Positions 32,478 to 40,641 are shown, numbered from the stretch's first letter. The stretch is DNA of 41,750 bases from an uncultured Actinomycetes bacterium (GCA_946481495.1 CAMLNW010000001.1:1-41750), one strand, 5' to 3'. Numbers and translations are program-made. The notes: generated by a model not told the origin, from the sequence alone.

Positions 32478-34246
32478 CTTCATCGCAGACGTCTATCACC
32501 CTCGATTCAGGTTCACCCCTGGGCCGAGTTGGCAGGGTGGACACGAACCGCGTCCTCGTGACCGTTGATGATGAGGATGTCGTAACGCGGATGAGCGTGG
32601 GAAATCTCATCGCGATTGCGGGAGCGATCTCAACGGAGTATCTGATCGGCATAGTCGATTCGATTACGCGCGCACTTCATGAGGAGGCTGGAATCGACGA
32701 TGCCACCGAGGAGGCTGTAGTCCTGGAGCAGCCGCGTGATCTCGTGCGCGTCGTCCTAGTCGGAACATTTCGGACCAGAGATGGCAGCCGCGCGAATGCC
32801 TTTAAGCGCGGCGCGGACTCTTTTCCGCAGATCGATAAGCCAGCGTGGTTGATAGAGGGCGAGACACTGCAAGGGCTCATGGCGACTCTTGCGGAGGAGG
32901 TACCGGCCGAGCAGCGGCTGGTGCTCGGCCGGTTCGTCTCCGATTCATCAGCAGTCGCCGTAGCCGACGGCAACCGGCTATTTCAACGGCACGCGGCCCT
33001 TCTCGGAAGCACGGGGGCCGGGAAGTCGTGGAGTGTCGCGCTAATCCTTGAGAAGGCTCGGCAGCTCCGCTATCCGAACCTGCTGGTGCTCGACATGCAC
33101 GGCGAGTACGGCCCGCTCACAATGGCCGACCAGGGCGAGCAGGCAATCGCGCAGGGCCTGCGCATCGCCGGGCCGGGCGACGACCCAGAGGACCCTAATG
33201 TCATCTACCTGCCGTATTGGATGCTCACTCGGGAGGACTTGACCGAGCTGCTCGTTGACACGAGCGAGCAGTCAGCGCAGAACCAACACGCGCGGATTGG
33301 CTACCACCTCTCCGAGTTGAAGCTGGCCTATCTACAGAAGCACGAAGCCGACGAAGTCGCAGAGAGCTTCACGCTTGACTCACCTATCCCATTTTCAATG
33401 GATGAGCTTGTAGAGCGCCTCAAGGCCGACAACGTCGGCAAAGTTCCTGAGGGGAAAGACAACAAGCTCATCAACGGGCCGTTTCACGGGAAGCTCGGCC
33501 GGCTGGTCGCACGGATCGAGACGCGCATCAGTGATCGTCGCTACGGGTTCATGTTCGCCCCGCCGGAGGCATCGTCGGAGTACGAGTGGCTGCCTCACCT
33601 GGTGCGGCGTCTGCTTTCGTCTAGCGACGACGCTCCGGGAATCAAGATCGTGGACTTCTCCGAGGTTCCCTCTGACGTGCTGCCACTCGTCGCTGCCGCG
33701 CTTGCCAGGGTGCTCTACGACGTGCAGTTCTGGATGAACCCAGCCACGCGTACACCACTTTGTGTTGTATGCGATGAGGCCCATCTCTATCTTCCGACGC
33801 GGGAGGAGAGCGGCGCGCTGGAGCGCCGCGCACTCCAAGTATTCGAGCGCATCGCCAAGGAGGGGCGGAAGTACGGCGTCGGGCTCATGGTGGTCAGCCA
33901 GCGTCCGGCAGACGTAAGTCGCACGATTCTCAGCCAATGCAACAACTTCGTAGTAATGCGGCTGACCAATGACAGAGATCAGGGCGTTGTGCGGAGGCTA
34001 ATGCCGGATGCCCTGGCGGCGCTCGTCGATGTGATGCCCCTCCTCGACAAAGGGGAGGCGCTCGTGTTGGGGGACGCGATGTTGCTGCCGACGCGACTGC
34101 GCTTCGATCCTCCGGCGGTCCATCCTGATAGCCAAACCCGAGATTTCTGGACTGACTGGGCCAGTATGGCTCCCGATGATGAAGCGATCGAGGCAGGGGT
34201 TGAGGCCCTTCGTCGTCAGGTCAGAGCGCCTGAGCCGTCGAAGTAA
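32474..34246 (+). CDS. HerA-like hexameric ATPase of a SIR2-HerA defence system
   Basis: A 590-residue ATPase from GTG 32474, overlapping the SIR2 stop (GTGA) with AAGGAGG ahead. An N-terminal HAS-barrel-like domain (about 8-75, LGRVGRVDTNRVLVTVDD) is followed by the RecA-fold core. Walker A is GSTGAGKSW (178-186), Walker B is VVCDEAHLYL with D434-E435, and VSQRPADVSRTILSQCNNF precedes a basic RR pair typical of the HerA-FtsK sensor and arginine-finger region. In SIR2-HerA systems the HerA ring assembles with SIR2 to form the active complex. HerA also works with NurA in archaeal DNA end resection, but no nurA is present here. Confidence 0.88.
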   Translation: MTSSQTSITLDSGSPLGRVGRVDTNRVLVTVDDEDVVTRMSVGNLIAIAGAISTEYLIGIVDSITRALHEEAGIDDATEEAVVLEQPRDLVRVVLVGTFRTRDGSRANAFKRGADSFPQIDKPAWLIEGETLQGLMATLAEEVPAEQRLVLGRFVSDSSAVAVADGNRLFQRHAALLGSTGAGKSWSVALILEKARQLRYPNLLVLDMHGEYGPLTMADQGEQAIAQGLRIAGPGDDPEDPNVIYLPYWMLTREDLTELLVDTSEQSAQNQHARIGYHLSELKLAYLQKHEADEVAESFTLDSPIPFSMDELVERLKADNVGKVPEGKDNKLINGPFHGKLGRLVARIETRISDRRYGFMFAPPEASSEYEWLPHLVRRLLSSSDDAPGIKIVDFSEVPSDVLPLVAAALARVLYDVQFWMNPATRTPLCVVCDEAHLYLPTREESGALERRALQVFERIAKEGRKYGVGLMVVSQRPADVSRTILSQCNNFVVMRLTNDRDQGVVRRLMPDALAALVDVMPLLDKGEALVLGDAMLLPTRLRFDPPAVHPDSQTRDFWTDWASMAPDDEAIEAGVEALRRQVRAPEPSK

Positions 34247-34293
34247 CGCGGCTGCGCAATGGTCTTCCTCTCGACCTCCAAAACGCGCATGGG

Positions 34294-34509
34294 CTAGGGG
34301 CGGGTGGCAGGGCGGCTATCTTGCTGAGGATGACCGGGCGGTCGCCACTCTCGCTTGCGTGTGGGTAGGCGGGTCATATAGAAGAGCTGGCGGACGCGCT
34401 CGGGACCGATGCCGTAGAGCGCGCCGACCTGTGCCAACGTCATGCCACGTAGGTAGCCCTGGTACATGTCGTGCGCGCGCTCGGCGCGCGCCTTGCGGCG
34501 TTCGTTCAC
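34294..34509 (-). CDS. Small helix-turn-helix protein (sigma-70 region 4-like)
   Basis: A 71-residue protein from GTG 34509. The segment RAHDMYQGYLRGMTLAQVGA followed by LYGIGPERVRQLFYM matches the helix-turn-helix of sigma-70 region 4 and related short regulators, where the last helix ends in RVRQ. The tail is basic and Pro-rich. Its start is separated by 62 nt from the divergent XRE gene, and the first copy of the shared box (34525-34545) lies between them. It may be the regulator or co-regulator of that region. Stops of this gene and of herA converge. Confidence 0.6.
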   Translation of the reverse strand: MNERRKARAERAHDMYQGYLRGMTLAQVGALYGIGPERVRQLFYMTRLPTRKREWRPPGHPQQDSRPATRP

Positions 34510-34524
34510 GGGCGCCCCGCCCGC

Positions 34525-34545
34525 ATGATGCTACAGATGTGTAGT
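34525..34545 (+). promoter_or_regulatory. Shared 21-bp box, copy 1 (before XRE regulator 1)
   Basis: Contains CTACAGATGTGTAG with CTAC/GTAG dyad ends. 20 of 21 bases equal copy 2 at 34872-34892. It sits between divergent regulator genes, as an operator or promoter core would. Confidence 0.6.
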
Positions 34546-34571
34546 GGTGCTGGAGGGCCGTACCCCGTGAG

Positions 34572-34832
34572 ATGCACGGCGTGCCCCACGACTCACCGAA
34601 GCCCGAAGACAGGATCGTCGGCCACGTCCTGCGCTCGGTGCGCGAGCGGCTTGGCCTCAGCCAAGAGGACGCGGCCGACAAGGCCGGGCTGCATCGCGCG
34701 CAGTACGGCCGCTACGAGGCTGGGCAGAACGCGCCGAGCTTTCTGACCGTCGTGCAGATCGCCACCCGGCTCGGTATCCCAGCATCGGAGATCGCCGAGG
34801 AAGCCGAGCGCCAGCTCAAGGGCCTCGAGTAA
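34572..34832 (+). CDS. XRE-family transcriptional regulator 1
   Basis: An 86-residue Cro/C1-type DNA-binding protein. The five-helix fold is evident: VGHVLRSVRERLGLSQEDAA (helices 1-2), KAGLHRAQYGRYEAGQNAP (recognition helix and turn), FLTVVQIATRLGIPASEIAEE (helices 4-5). There is no C-terminal sensor domain. It is a close relative of the protein encoded at 34931, sharing SQEDAA, AGLHRAQYGRYE and G-NA. Position next to the relaxase suggests control of transfer or excision. The N-terminal MHG- start is the only ATG; a GTG three codons on is possible. Confidence 0.85.
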   Translation: MHGVPHDSPKPEDRIVGHVLRSVRERLGLSQEDAADKAGLHRAQYGRYEAGQNAPSFLTVVQIATRLGIPASEIAEEAERQLKGLE

Positions 34833-34871
34833 CGGCGAACGGGCGGGCAGGGCTAGCAAACCCATACCCCG

Positions 34872-34892
34872 ATGATGCTACTGATGTGTAGT
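34872..34892 (+). promoter_or_regulatory. Shared 21-bp box, copy 2 (before XRE regulator 2)
   Basis: Differs from copy 1 only at one base (CTACTGATGTGTAG core). It lies 38 bases upstream of ATG 34931 and 26 upstream of the alternative TTG 34919; copy 1 is likewise 26 bases upstream of regulator 1. Confidence 0.6.
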
Positions 34893-34930
34893 AGCCATCG
34901 CAACCGTTTCCCCCGAGATTGCCGGCAGCC

Positions 34931-35173
34931 ATGGCGCAAGGGGAGAACGAAATCGTCGGAGAAGTCCTCCGCGAGTACCGCAGCCGCACCGACCTCAGCC
35001 AAGAGGACGCAGCCCACGCCGCCGGTCTACACCGAGCCCAGTACGGCCGCTACGAGCAGGGCCGTAACGCCGTCACGTTCGTCGTCATGCTCAGGATCGC
35101 CAAGGCGCTCGGCGTGTCAGTTGACGAGCTGGCGGCAGCGGTGACGCGGCGGCTGCCGAAGAAGCGGCGCTAG
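34931..35173 (+). CDS. XRE-family transcriptional regulator 2
   Basis: An 80-residue Cro/C1-type regulator paralogous to the one at 34572. IVGEVLREYRSRTDLSQEDA, AGLHRAQYGRYEQGRNAV and LRIAKALGVSVDELAAAV cover the five helices; the tail is basic (RRLPKKRR). The recognition helix AQYGRYE is identical in both copies, so they could bind the same operator and cross-regulate, which fits the two near-identical boxes. ATG 34931 is used; a TTG at 34919 would add MPAA and would equalise the distance from box to start with copy 1. Confidence 0.85.
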   Translation: MAQGENEIVGEVLREYRSRTDLSQEDAAHAAGLHRAQYGRYEQGRNAVTFVVMLRIAKALGVSVDELAAAVTRRLPKKRR

Positions 35174-35418
35174 CGCAGCACGGGCCCGCGACCCACCGGC
35201 CCGCCTCGCCTCCGCTCCACCCATCCACCGACCGGCTCCACCCGGCCCCGCCCACTCCTACCCGCTTCCCACCGTTCCCGCCTTCCTCCGACCCCCTCAC
35301 TCCCGCCCTCAGCTACCCCTTCTCACGCCATCCCCTCCAAACCGCCAACAGCCATCACACACATGCACTCTCGCGGTGCGATCACACAGAAGGGCCTCGG
35401 TCGCGTCTTCGTCTATGG
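35174..35418 (+). other. C-rich, strongly strand-skewed gap before the relaxase (possible oriT region)
   Basis: No gene is supported here. Within 35221-35340 I count 72 C and 13 G in 120 bases. A short dyad GCAC...GTGC lies at about 35365-35379. Proximity to a MobF relaxase makes this the best candidate for a transfer origin, but no nick-site sequence is recognised. Confidence 0.4.
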
Positions 35419-38400
35419 ATGCTCACCATCGGCAAGATCGGCGGTACGGGCGGCGGTCATTGGCGGTCGGCTGAGTACTACACCGAGCAGGTAGCTCGCG
35501 GGGCGGAGGACTACTACGCCGGCCACGGCGAGGCTCCCGGCACCTGGGCCGGGAGTGGCGCGGCGCAGCTCGGCCTGTCGGGCGAGGTCGACGACGGCGA
35601 GCTAGAGGCTGTGTTCGAGCGCCGGCATCCGCTGAGCGGCGACCAGCTCGGCAGGGTGCCGGGGCCGGGGTCGGTGCGGGGGATCGACTTGCAGATGGCC
35701 GTGCCGAAGTCCGTCTCGACGCTGTGGGCGCTCGCGGATGAGTACGACCGGCCGCAGATCGCCGCCAAGGTCTGGGAGGCAACCCACGGCGCGGCGTCGG
35801 CGGCGTTCGACTACATGGAGCGCCACGCCTGTACGTCGCGCGCCGGGGCGGGCGGGAAGGTCGCGCTCCAGGGGGAGGGGTTCGTCGCGGCGGTGTTCCC
35901 GCATCGCTTCAGCCGCGAGGGCGACCCGCAGATCCACGTTCACGTCCTGGTGGCGAACATGACCCACTGCGGCAAGCGGGAGGGCGTCGAGCATGCATGG
36001 CGCACCTTGGACGCTCGCGACCTGTTCGAGCAGAAGCTCGCGGCTGGCTATCTGTTCCAGGCCGAGTTGCGCGAGCGACTGACTACAGAGCTGGGCGTCG
36101 AGTGGAGCGAGGTCCACAAGGGCGCCGCCGAGATCGTCGGCGTCCCGCCCGAGCTGACCAAGGCGCTCTCCAAGCGCCGCGCCCAGATCCTCGACGCGCT
36201 CGGCCGCGACGGCCGCGCGGGATCGGCAAGGGAGTCGGAGATCGCGGCGCTCTCCACCCGGCGGGCCAAGCAGTCCTTCGACCTGGCCGAGCAGCGCGGC
36301 CAGTGGCGGGCGCTCGCCGAAGAGCATGGCTTCGGCCCTGACGAGATGAGTGGCACCGTCGAGCGTGCCGTGTTCGAGCCGGCGGACCGTCGCGAGCTCG
36401 GCGCGGCCGTCTCCGAGGTCGTTGGCCCCGAGGGGTTGACTGCCAAGCGATCGGCGTTCGCACGTCGGGATGTGGTGCGCGAGCTGGCAGCTCGTCATGG
36501 CCGGGGCGCGTCGGTCGAGCAGATCGAGCAGGCGGCGGATCGGCTGATCGCCTCGGATCAGGTCGTCGCGCTGGATGGGAGCGCAGCTGGCGCGGCGATC
36601 CGGCCGGCCGCGCCGCTGGACCGTCGCGGCGAGCCGCTGTTGACGACGCCGGAGATGCTGGAGGTCGAGGCGCGGATGATCGACCAGGCCGCCGGCCGGA
36701 CTGGTGAGGGCGCGGGTGTTGTCGTGCTGGGGGAGGGGGAGCGGTTCGAGCGCCGGCCTGGCGGGTTGGTGCTGTCCGATGAGCAGCAGGCGATGGTCCG
36801 CCAGCTCGTCGGCTCCGGCGACGGTGTTCAGGTTGTCCGAGCCAAGGCCGGCACTGGCAAGACCACGGCGATCGACGCGGCGCGCGAGCTGTGGGAGCGC
36901 GAGGGCTACCGCGTGATCGGCGCAGCGCTCGCCGGACGTGCTGCCGACGAGTTGCACGCCCGCGCGGGGATCGACAGCTACACCGTTCACGGTCTCCTAC
37001 GCGACCTGGAGCGCGGCGGCGACTGGCAGCTCCCCGACCGCGCCGTTCTGGTCGTCGACGAGGCCGGCATGGTCGACACCCGCCGCCTCGCCCAGTTGCT
37101 CGACCACGCCGCCGCCGCGAAGGCCAAGGTCGTGCTGATCGGCGACGAGCGCCAGGTCCCAGCGGTCGAGGCGGGTGGCGGGTTCGCCGGCCTCGCGGAT
37201 CGGCTCGGGGCGGTCGAGCTGTCGCAGGTTCACCGCCAGAGCCATGCTTGGGACCGCTCGGCATTGGACGAGCTGCGCCACGGCGACCTGTCGGAGTGGA
37301 TCGCTGCCTATGACCGACACGGTCGGCTGGCGCCGTGCCGGAGCGCCGACGAGCAGACCAGGGCGCTGGTATCGGATTGGTACGTCGCCGCTCGCGAGCA
37401 CGGGATGGAGCAGACGGTGATGCTCGCCGGCCGCCGCGATGAGGTAGCCGACCTCAACCACCTAGCCCGAACCACGAGGGTCGCCGCCGGCGAGCTGGAC
37501 GACGCCACAGCGCTCACCGTCAACGGCCGCAGCTTCGCCCAGGGCGACCGAGTGCTCGCGCTGCGCAACCGACCCGTCGACCGAACCGACCAAGACGGCC
37601 GCCATCTCCTGCGCAACGGCAACCGCGCAACGGTCGTCGGGATCGACCACCAGGCCGTCGCGCTGACCGTCCAGCTCGACAACGGCCCGGCCGTCCGGCT
37701 CCCCGCCGACTACCTCGCAGACGGCCACGTCGATCACGGCTACGCCATGACGATCCACAAGTCCCAAGGCATGACCACCAGGCAGAGCTTCGTCCTCGCC
37801 TCACCCAACCTCGCCCGCGAGCTGGGCTATGTCGCCGCCTCACGCCACACCGACTACGCCCGCTTCTACGTCAACGTGCCCGATCCCGACGACCGTCAGC
37901 CGCCCGGCGAACCCGCGCTCGAGGAACGCGATCTGTACTCGATGTTCGAGAGCCGGCTCGGCACCGAGCGCGCCAAGCACCTAGCCGTAGACGAGACAGA
38001 GATCGACACACGGATAGGCGACCTGTCCACCGCCGAGCTGCTTGAGATCCAAGACCGAGGCCGAACGCTGCTGACCTCGATCCCCAACCAAGCACGCCGC
38101 GCCCGAGACGCCAAGCTGATCGAGCGCGCCGCCAGCAGCGTCGTGCACATCGAACAGCTACGCGACAACGCACAAGCCGAGCTGGAACAGCTCAGCGAGA
38201 AACGACGCGACCGCCGCCAACGCACCCTCCTAGAAGACCGCCTCGCCCAGCTCGAACGCGCGATCGAGAACAGCCGCCAAGAGCTAACCGACCGCACCGA
38301 CCAAGCCGCGGGCTTCGACGTTGACCAGTGGCTCGACAAGAACGAACTGGACATAGTCGAAGCCGCAGCCATCGACCGCAAACTGGCCGCCCGCCGAGCC

Positions 38401-38694
38401 GACGCCTACTGGCGCGCGACCCGAACCGTGTCTCTCGACGTAGACCCCGAGATCGAGCGACAGCTAGGCGAGCGGCCCGGGAGTCCCGCCGACCGCGAGC
38501 AATGGGAGCGGGCAGCCGCCGCCCAAGAGTCCTACGCCCTCCAATACGGACAGCTCCCAGACCCCAACATCACCGACACCACCTCCCTCACCGGCCGCCA
38601 GTTCGACGACTTCCAACAAGCCATCGACCTTGCCGAGATGTTCGTCAACCCACCGACCCCAGACCTCGATCGCGGACTTGACTTCGGGCCGTGA
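35419..38694 (+). CDS. MobF-family relaxase-helicase (TrwC/TraI-like)
   Basis: A 1091-residue conjugative relaxase fused to a RecD/TraA-type helicase. The relaxase domain (about 1-300) has the two Tyr pairs expected of MobF, Y20-Y21 and Y32-Y33, and the HUH metal site H162, H173 and H175 (PHRFSREGDPQIHVHV). The helicase has Walker A AKAGTGKTTAID (about 476), Walker B VLVVDEAGM (about 544), GDERQVP, and GYAMTIHKSQGMT (about 774). A C-terminal coiled-coil tail follows. It would nick oriT, stay covalently bound to the 5' end and unwind the DNA for transfer. No coupling protein is in the window, so the element may be mobilised by another system. Confidence 0.93.
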   Translation: MLTIGKIGGTGGGHWRSAEYYTEQVARGAEDYYAGHGEAPGTWAGSGAAQLGLSGEVDDGELEAVFERRHPLSGDQLGRVPGPGSVRGIDLQMAVPKSVSTLWALADEYDRPQIAAKVWEATHGAASAAFDYMERHACTSRAGAGGKVALQGEGFVAAVFPHRFSREGDPQIHVHVLVANMTHCGKREGVEHAWRTLDARDLFEQKLAAGYLFQAELRERLTTELGVEWSEVHKGAAEIVGVPPELTKALSKRRAQILDALGRDGRAGSARESEIAALSTRRAKQSFDLAEQRGQWRALAEEHGFGPDEMSGTVERAVFEPADRRELGAAVSEVVGPEGLTAKRSAFARRDVVRELAARHGRGASVEQIEQAADRLIASDQVVALDGSAAGAAIRPAAPLDRRGEPLLTTPEMLEVEARMIDQAAGRTGEGAGVVVLGEGERFERRPGGLVLSDEQQAMVRQLVGSGDGVQVVRAKAGTGKTTAIDAARELWEREGYRVIGAALAGRAADELHARAGIDSYTVHGLLRDLERGGDWQLPDRAVLVVDEAGMVDTRRLAQLLDHAAAAKAKVVLIGDERQVPAVEAGGGFAGLADRLGAVELSQVHRQSHAWDRSALDELRHGDLSEWIAAYDRHGRLAPCRSADEQTRALVSDWYVAAREHGMEQTVMLAGRRDEVADLNHLARTTRVAAGELDDATALTVNGRSFAQGDRVLALRNRPVDRTDQDGRHLLRNGNRATVVGIDHQAVALTVQLDNGPAVRLPADYLADGHVDHGYAMTIHKSQGMTTRQSFVLASPNLARELGYVAASRHTDYARFYVNVPDPDDRQPPGEPALEERDLYSMFESRLGTERAKHLAVDETEIDTRIGDLSTAELLEIQDRGRTLLTSIPNQARRARDAKLIERAASSVVHIEQLRDNAQAELEQLSEKRRDRRQRTLLEDRLAQLERAIENSRQELTDRTDQAAGFDVDQWLDKNELDIVEAAAIDRKLAARRADAYWRATRTVSLDVDPEIERQLGERPGSPADREQWERAAAAQESYALQYGQLPDPNITDTTSLTGRQFDDFQQAIDLAEMFVNPPTPDLDRGLDFGP

Positions 38695-38715
38695 CGGTTA
38701 GTTGGCTAGAGGCCC

Positions 38716-39333
38716 GTGCGAGAATGGGAACAGATGGTTACTGCGGCGAACATCTCGCGTGCGATCCGCGAGCCCGACTATGAGCCGCCCTCAGGCACGG
38801 AGGAGCCACCGCCTTTCATGGTCTTGCCGACGACGATCGCTCGAAGGGCGGTTCGCGCATTTCACGACGACGGTGCGGCGGCAGCGATCCGCTATGCGGC
38901 CGAGAGCAAGCTGGGTGAGTGGGCGAATCACACCAACCCGAGCATGGCTAGCAATGCGCAGAACACGATCAACGGCGTGATCGAGTACACAAGGGCAGCC
39001 GCTGCCGACGGCCGCAGGGTCATTGGCCTTGACCGAAAGACCGTGGTGGTTTGGGATTCGGGTCCAGTCGAGGTCACTGTCGATGTCGTCCTGGCTGATG
39101 GCGATGGTGTCGCAGGTCGGATCGTTATGTGGGACGGTCCGGACTTCGAGACAGACGACGCGCCGCTGATCGCAGCCGTCTATTCGCAGGCCCTCCAGCA
39201 GCTATATCCCAGTAAGAAGGTCACTTCCATCGGGATCTGGCAAGGGCGTCGGCAGTCCCGCGCCGAGGTTTCCTTTGAGGAGGCCCAGGCCGAACTCGCC
39301 AAGGCGAAGCGGATTCACGGCGACCTGACCTAG
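38716..39333 (+). CDS. Element cargo protein of unknown function
   Basis: A 205-residue soluble protein from GTG 38716 (an ATG at 38734 is an alternative). It has an N-terminal helical part (VTAANISRAIREP, IARRAVRAFHDDGAAAAIRY) and a later alpha/beta segment: VIGLDRKTVVVWDSG, VEVTVDVVLADGDGVAGRIVM, then a helix APLIAAVYSQALQQLYPSKK and VTSIGIWQGRR. Strand-helix order is faintly like RecB/Cas4-type nucleases, but the D-ExK residues are not convincing. Codon use is less GC-rich than the chromosome. Its place after the relaxase suggests a mobile-element function. No assignment is made. Confidence 0.6.
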   Translation: MREWEQMVTAANISRAIREPDYEPPSGTEEPPPFMVLPTTIARRAVRAFHDDGAAAAIRYAAESKLGEWANHTNPSMASNAQNTINGVIEYTRAAAADGRRVIGLDRKTVVVWDSGPVEVTVDVVLADGDGVAGRIVMWDGPDFETDDAPLIAAVYSQALQQLYPSKKVTSIGIWQGRRQSRAEVSFEEAQAELAKAKRIHGDLT

Positions 39334-39388
39334 CCAGCGGGGGAGACGGTGATGCGATTCCGACGGGGACATTGCGTCGTCGTCGTTA

Positions 39389-39508
39389 GTGCAACTCGAC
39401 CTCGATGACATCGAGCAGATCGCCCACCGCGTCGCCGACCTCCTGAGGGCCGGCCGGCGGGATCAGCCAACAGCAGGCTGGGTAGGGCGGCGGGCGCGTG
39501 GTCAGTGA
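39389..39508 (+). CDS. Possible 39-residue helical peptide
   Basis: A short open frame from GTG 39389: MQLDLDDIEQIAHRVADLLR then a basic tail. The helix resembles the first helix of small excisionase-type DNA-binding proteins, but the HTH itself is missing. It may be a truncated gene or chance. Confidence 0.25.
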   Translation: MQLDLDDIEQIAHRVADLLRAGRRDQPTAGWVGRRARGQ

Positions 39509-39906
39509 CCTGAACGCTGCTTAGACCGCCCGACAGTGGGCCAGCCATCATCGCCACAGCACGGAGGCTTGGCCTCTCGCTGAGAGCCGACGGGGCTGAT
39601 CTTCAGCGTCGATGCGAGCCCACTGTAGAAGGCTTGCCCGTCGTGTTCGCCGACCGCGACGATCCGCGTAACACCGGGAGCGAAGGTCGTTACGACTCGC
39701 CAGCGGCGGTCTAGGTGCTTGCAGCAGTAGACCGAGAAATCGCCACGATCGGGCGCGAGCAGCCGATACCCGGCGGCGGCGCAGCCTTTGGCGCGTAGCT
39801 CGTTCTCGAACTGGGCGTAGCGCTTGGCGGTGGTGCCTCGCAGGTCGCGGATGGCCCTGTCTGCCGCCGGCGTCGCTTGGATCTTGAAGCGGTCCCGGCT
39901 CGCCAT
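39502..39906 (-). CDS. RelE/ParE-superfamily toxin
   Basis: A 134-residue protein from ATG 39906. FKIQATPAADRAIRDLRG with the following helix is the start of a RelE/ParE fold; RLLAPDRGDFSVYCCK, RRWRVVTTFAPGVTRIVAVG and EHDGQAFY give the sheet. Active members cut mRNA on ribosomes or poison gyrase; which applies here is unclear. Its gene starts 19 nt after the antitoxin stop, in the usual antitoxin-first order. The tail with two cysteines (PPCCGDDGW) extends beyond the common family length. Confidence 0.7.
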   Translation of the reverse strand: MASRDRFKIQATPAADRAIRDLRGTTAKRYAQFENELRAKGCAAAGYRLLAPDRGDFSVYCCKHLDRRWRVVTTFAPGVTRIVAVGEHDGQAFYSGLASTLKISPVGSQREAKPPCCGDDGWPTVGRSKQRSGH

Positions 39907-39925
39907 GCGGCGGAACCTACCGAGG

Positions 39926-40423
39926 TCAGCGGTCTACGTACTCGCCGCGCTCGGCCTCGTCGATCGCCTCAGCGACACCGAGCTTCTCCAGCAGATCCCG
40001 GTCGTGCAGGAACGCCGCCAGCGCTCGCGTCCACTCCCGCGACGGGTAGCTCTTCCTGACGTTCTCCAGCACCCGCTCGACCCTCACGACGCTGCGCGGA
40101 TCGACCTCGACTGGCTTGCGGTCGGGGATCGCATCGAGGAGGCCCTCGCCGATCCATTTGCGGATCGTGGGCGGAGATACCTGAAGGCGACGTGCGGATT
40201 GCTCGACGGAGATCCCCACGTCGCCGAGGGTGTCTCGCAGCCGAAGCGCTGTCGCCTCGATCTGCTCCAGGAAGTCACTCACCTGCGGGCGCAGATCCTT
40301 GGCCGACCCTTGCTCTAGCGCCTCCCGCTCACGCGCGACCTGATCGAGCATCTGCTCGGTGTCGACCAGCGCGAGGCCAGCCTGGCTACGAGTCCGCTTC
40401 GGCTTAACTGGCGACGAGGGCAT
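39926..40423 (-). CDS. MerR-type HTH antitoxin partner of the RelE-like toxin
   Basis: A 165-residue protein from ATG 40423, chosen because TAGCCT lies 7 nt upstream on the minus strand. An N-terminal helical region is followed by a MerR/excisionase-like helix-turn-helix at 71-95 (ISVEQSARRLQVSPPTIRKW). The C-terminal half has DPRSVVRVERVLENVRKSYP and a segment ending EAERGEYVDR that may bind the toxin. It should neutralise the downstream toxin and repress the operon at the palindrome 40462-40475. No database assignment is claimed beyond fold and context. Confidence 0.72.
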   Translation of the reverse strand: MPSSPVKPKRTRSQAGLALVDTEQMLDQVAREREALEQGSAKDLRPQVSDFLEQIEATALRLRDTLGDVGISVEQSARRLQVSPPTIRKWIGEGLLDAIPDRKPVEVDPRSVVRVERVLENVRKSYPSREWTRALAAFLHDRDLLEKLGVAEAIDEAERGEYVDR

Positions 40424-40430
40424 GGACGAC

Positions 40431-40436
40431 AGGCTA
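40431..40436 (-). promoter_or_regulatory. -10 hexamer TAGCCT of the toxin-antitoxin operon
   Basis: On the minus strand TAGCCT ends 7 nt before the ATG at 40423, so the antitoxin mRNA is probably leaderless. Confidence 0.5.
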
Positions 40437-40461
40437 GCACGACGTTTTGGTTTTCGGCGAT

Positions 40462-40475
40462 TTTCGGAAACGAAA
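40462..40475. promoter_or_regulatory. Palindrome TTTCGGAAACGAAA, possible antitoxin operator
   Basis: TTTCG and CGAAA flank GAAA. The site lies in an AT-rich patch upstream of the antitoxin promoter, next to a second TTTTCGG copy at 40451-40457. Confidence 0.5.
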
Positions 40476-40629
40476 GGCAGTCTATGCTCCGTTGGCCGGA
40501 CTCGTAGCTCGGGCCCATCAGCGATCACAACCAGCCAGCAATTTCATGTTGGCTGACGCTGACGCTGGGTACCCAGGTGGACACCCGCACGTTGCGGCCT
40601 CAACTGAGACGCCGGGTGCGACTCTAAGG

Positions 40630-40635
40630 TAGGTT
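40630..40635 (+). promoter_or_regulatory. -10 hexamer TAGGTT, probable leaderless promoter
   Basis: TAGGTT ends 6 nt before the ATG at 40642. Confidence 0.4.
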
Positions 40636-40641
40636 CGAAGC

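Noticed and set aside
29216..35411. 15-mer TCGGTCGCGTCTTCG shared by 29216-29230 and 35397-35411, before integrase and relaxase genes
   Set aside because: A 15-base match is expected by chance about once in a window of this size and GC content; flanks do not match.
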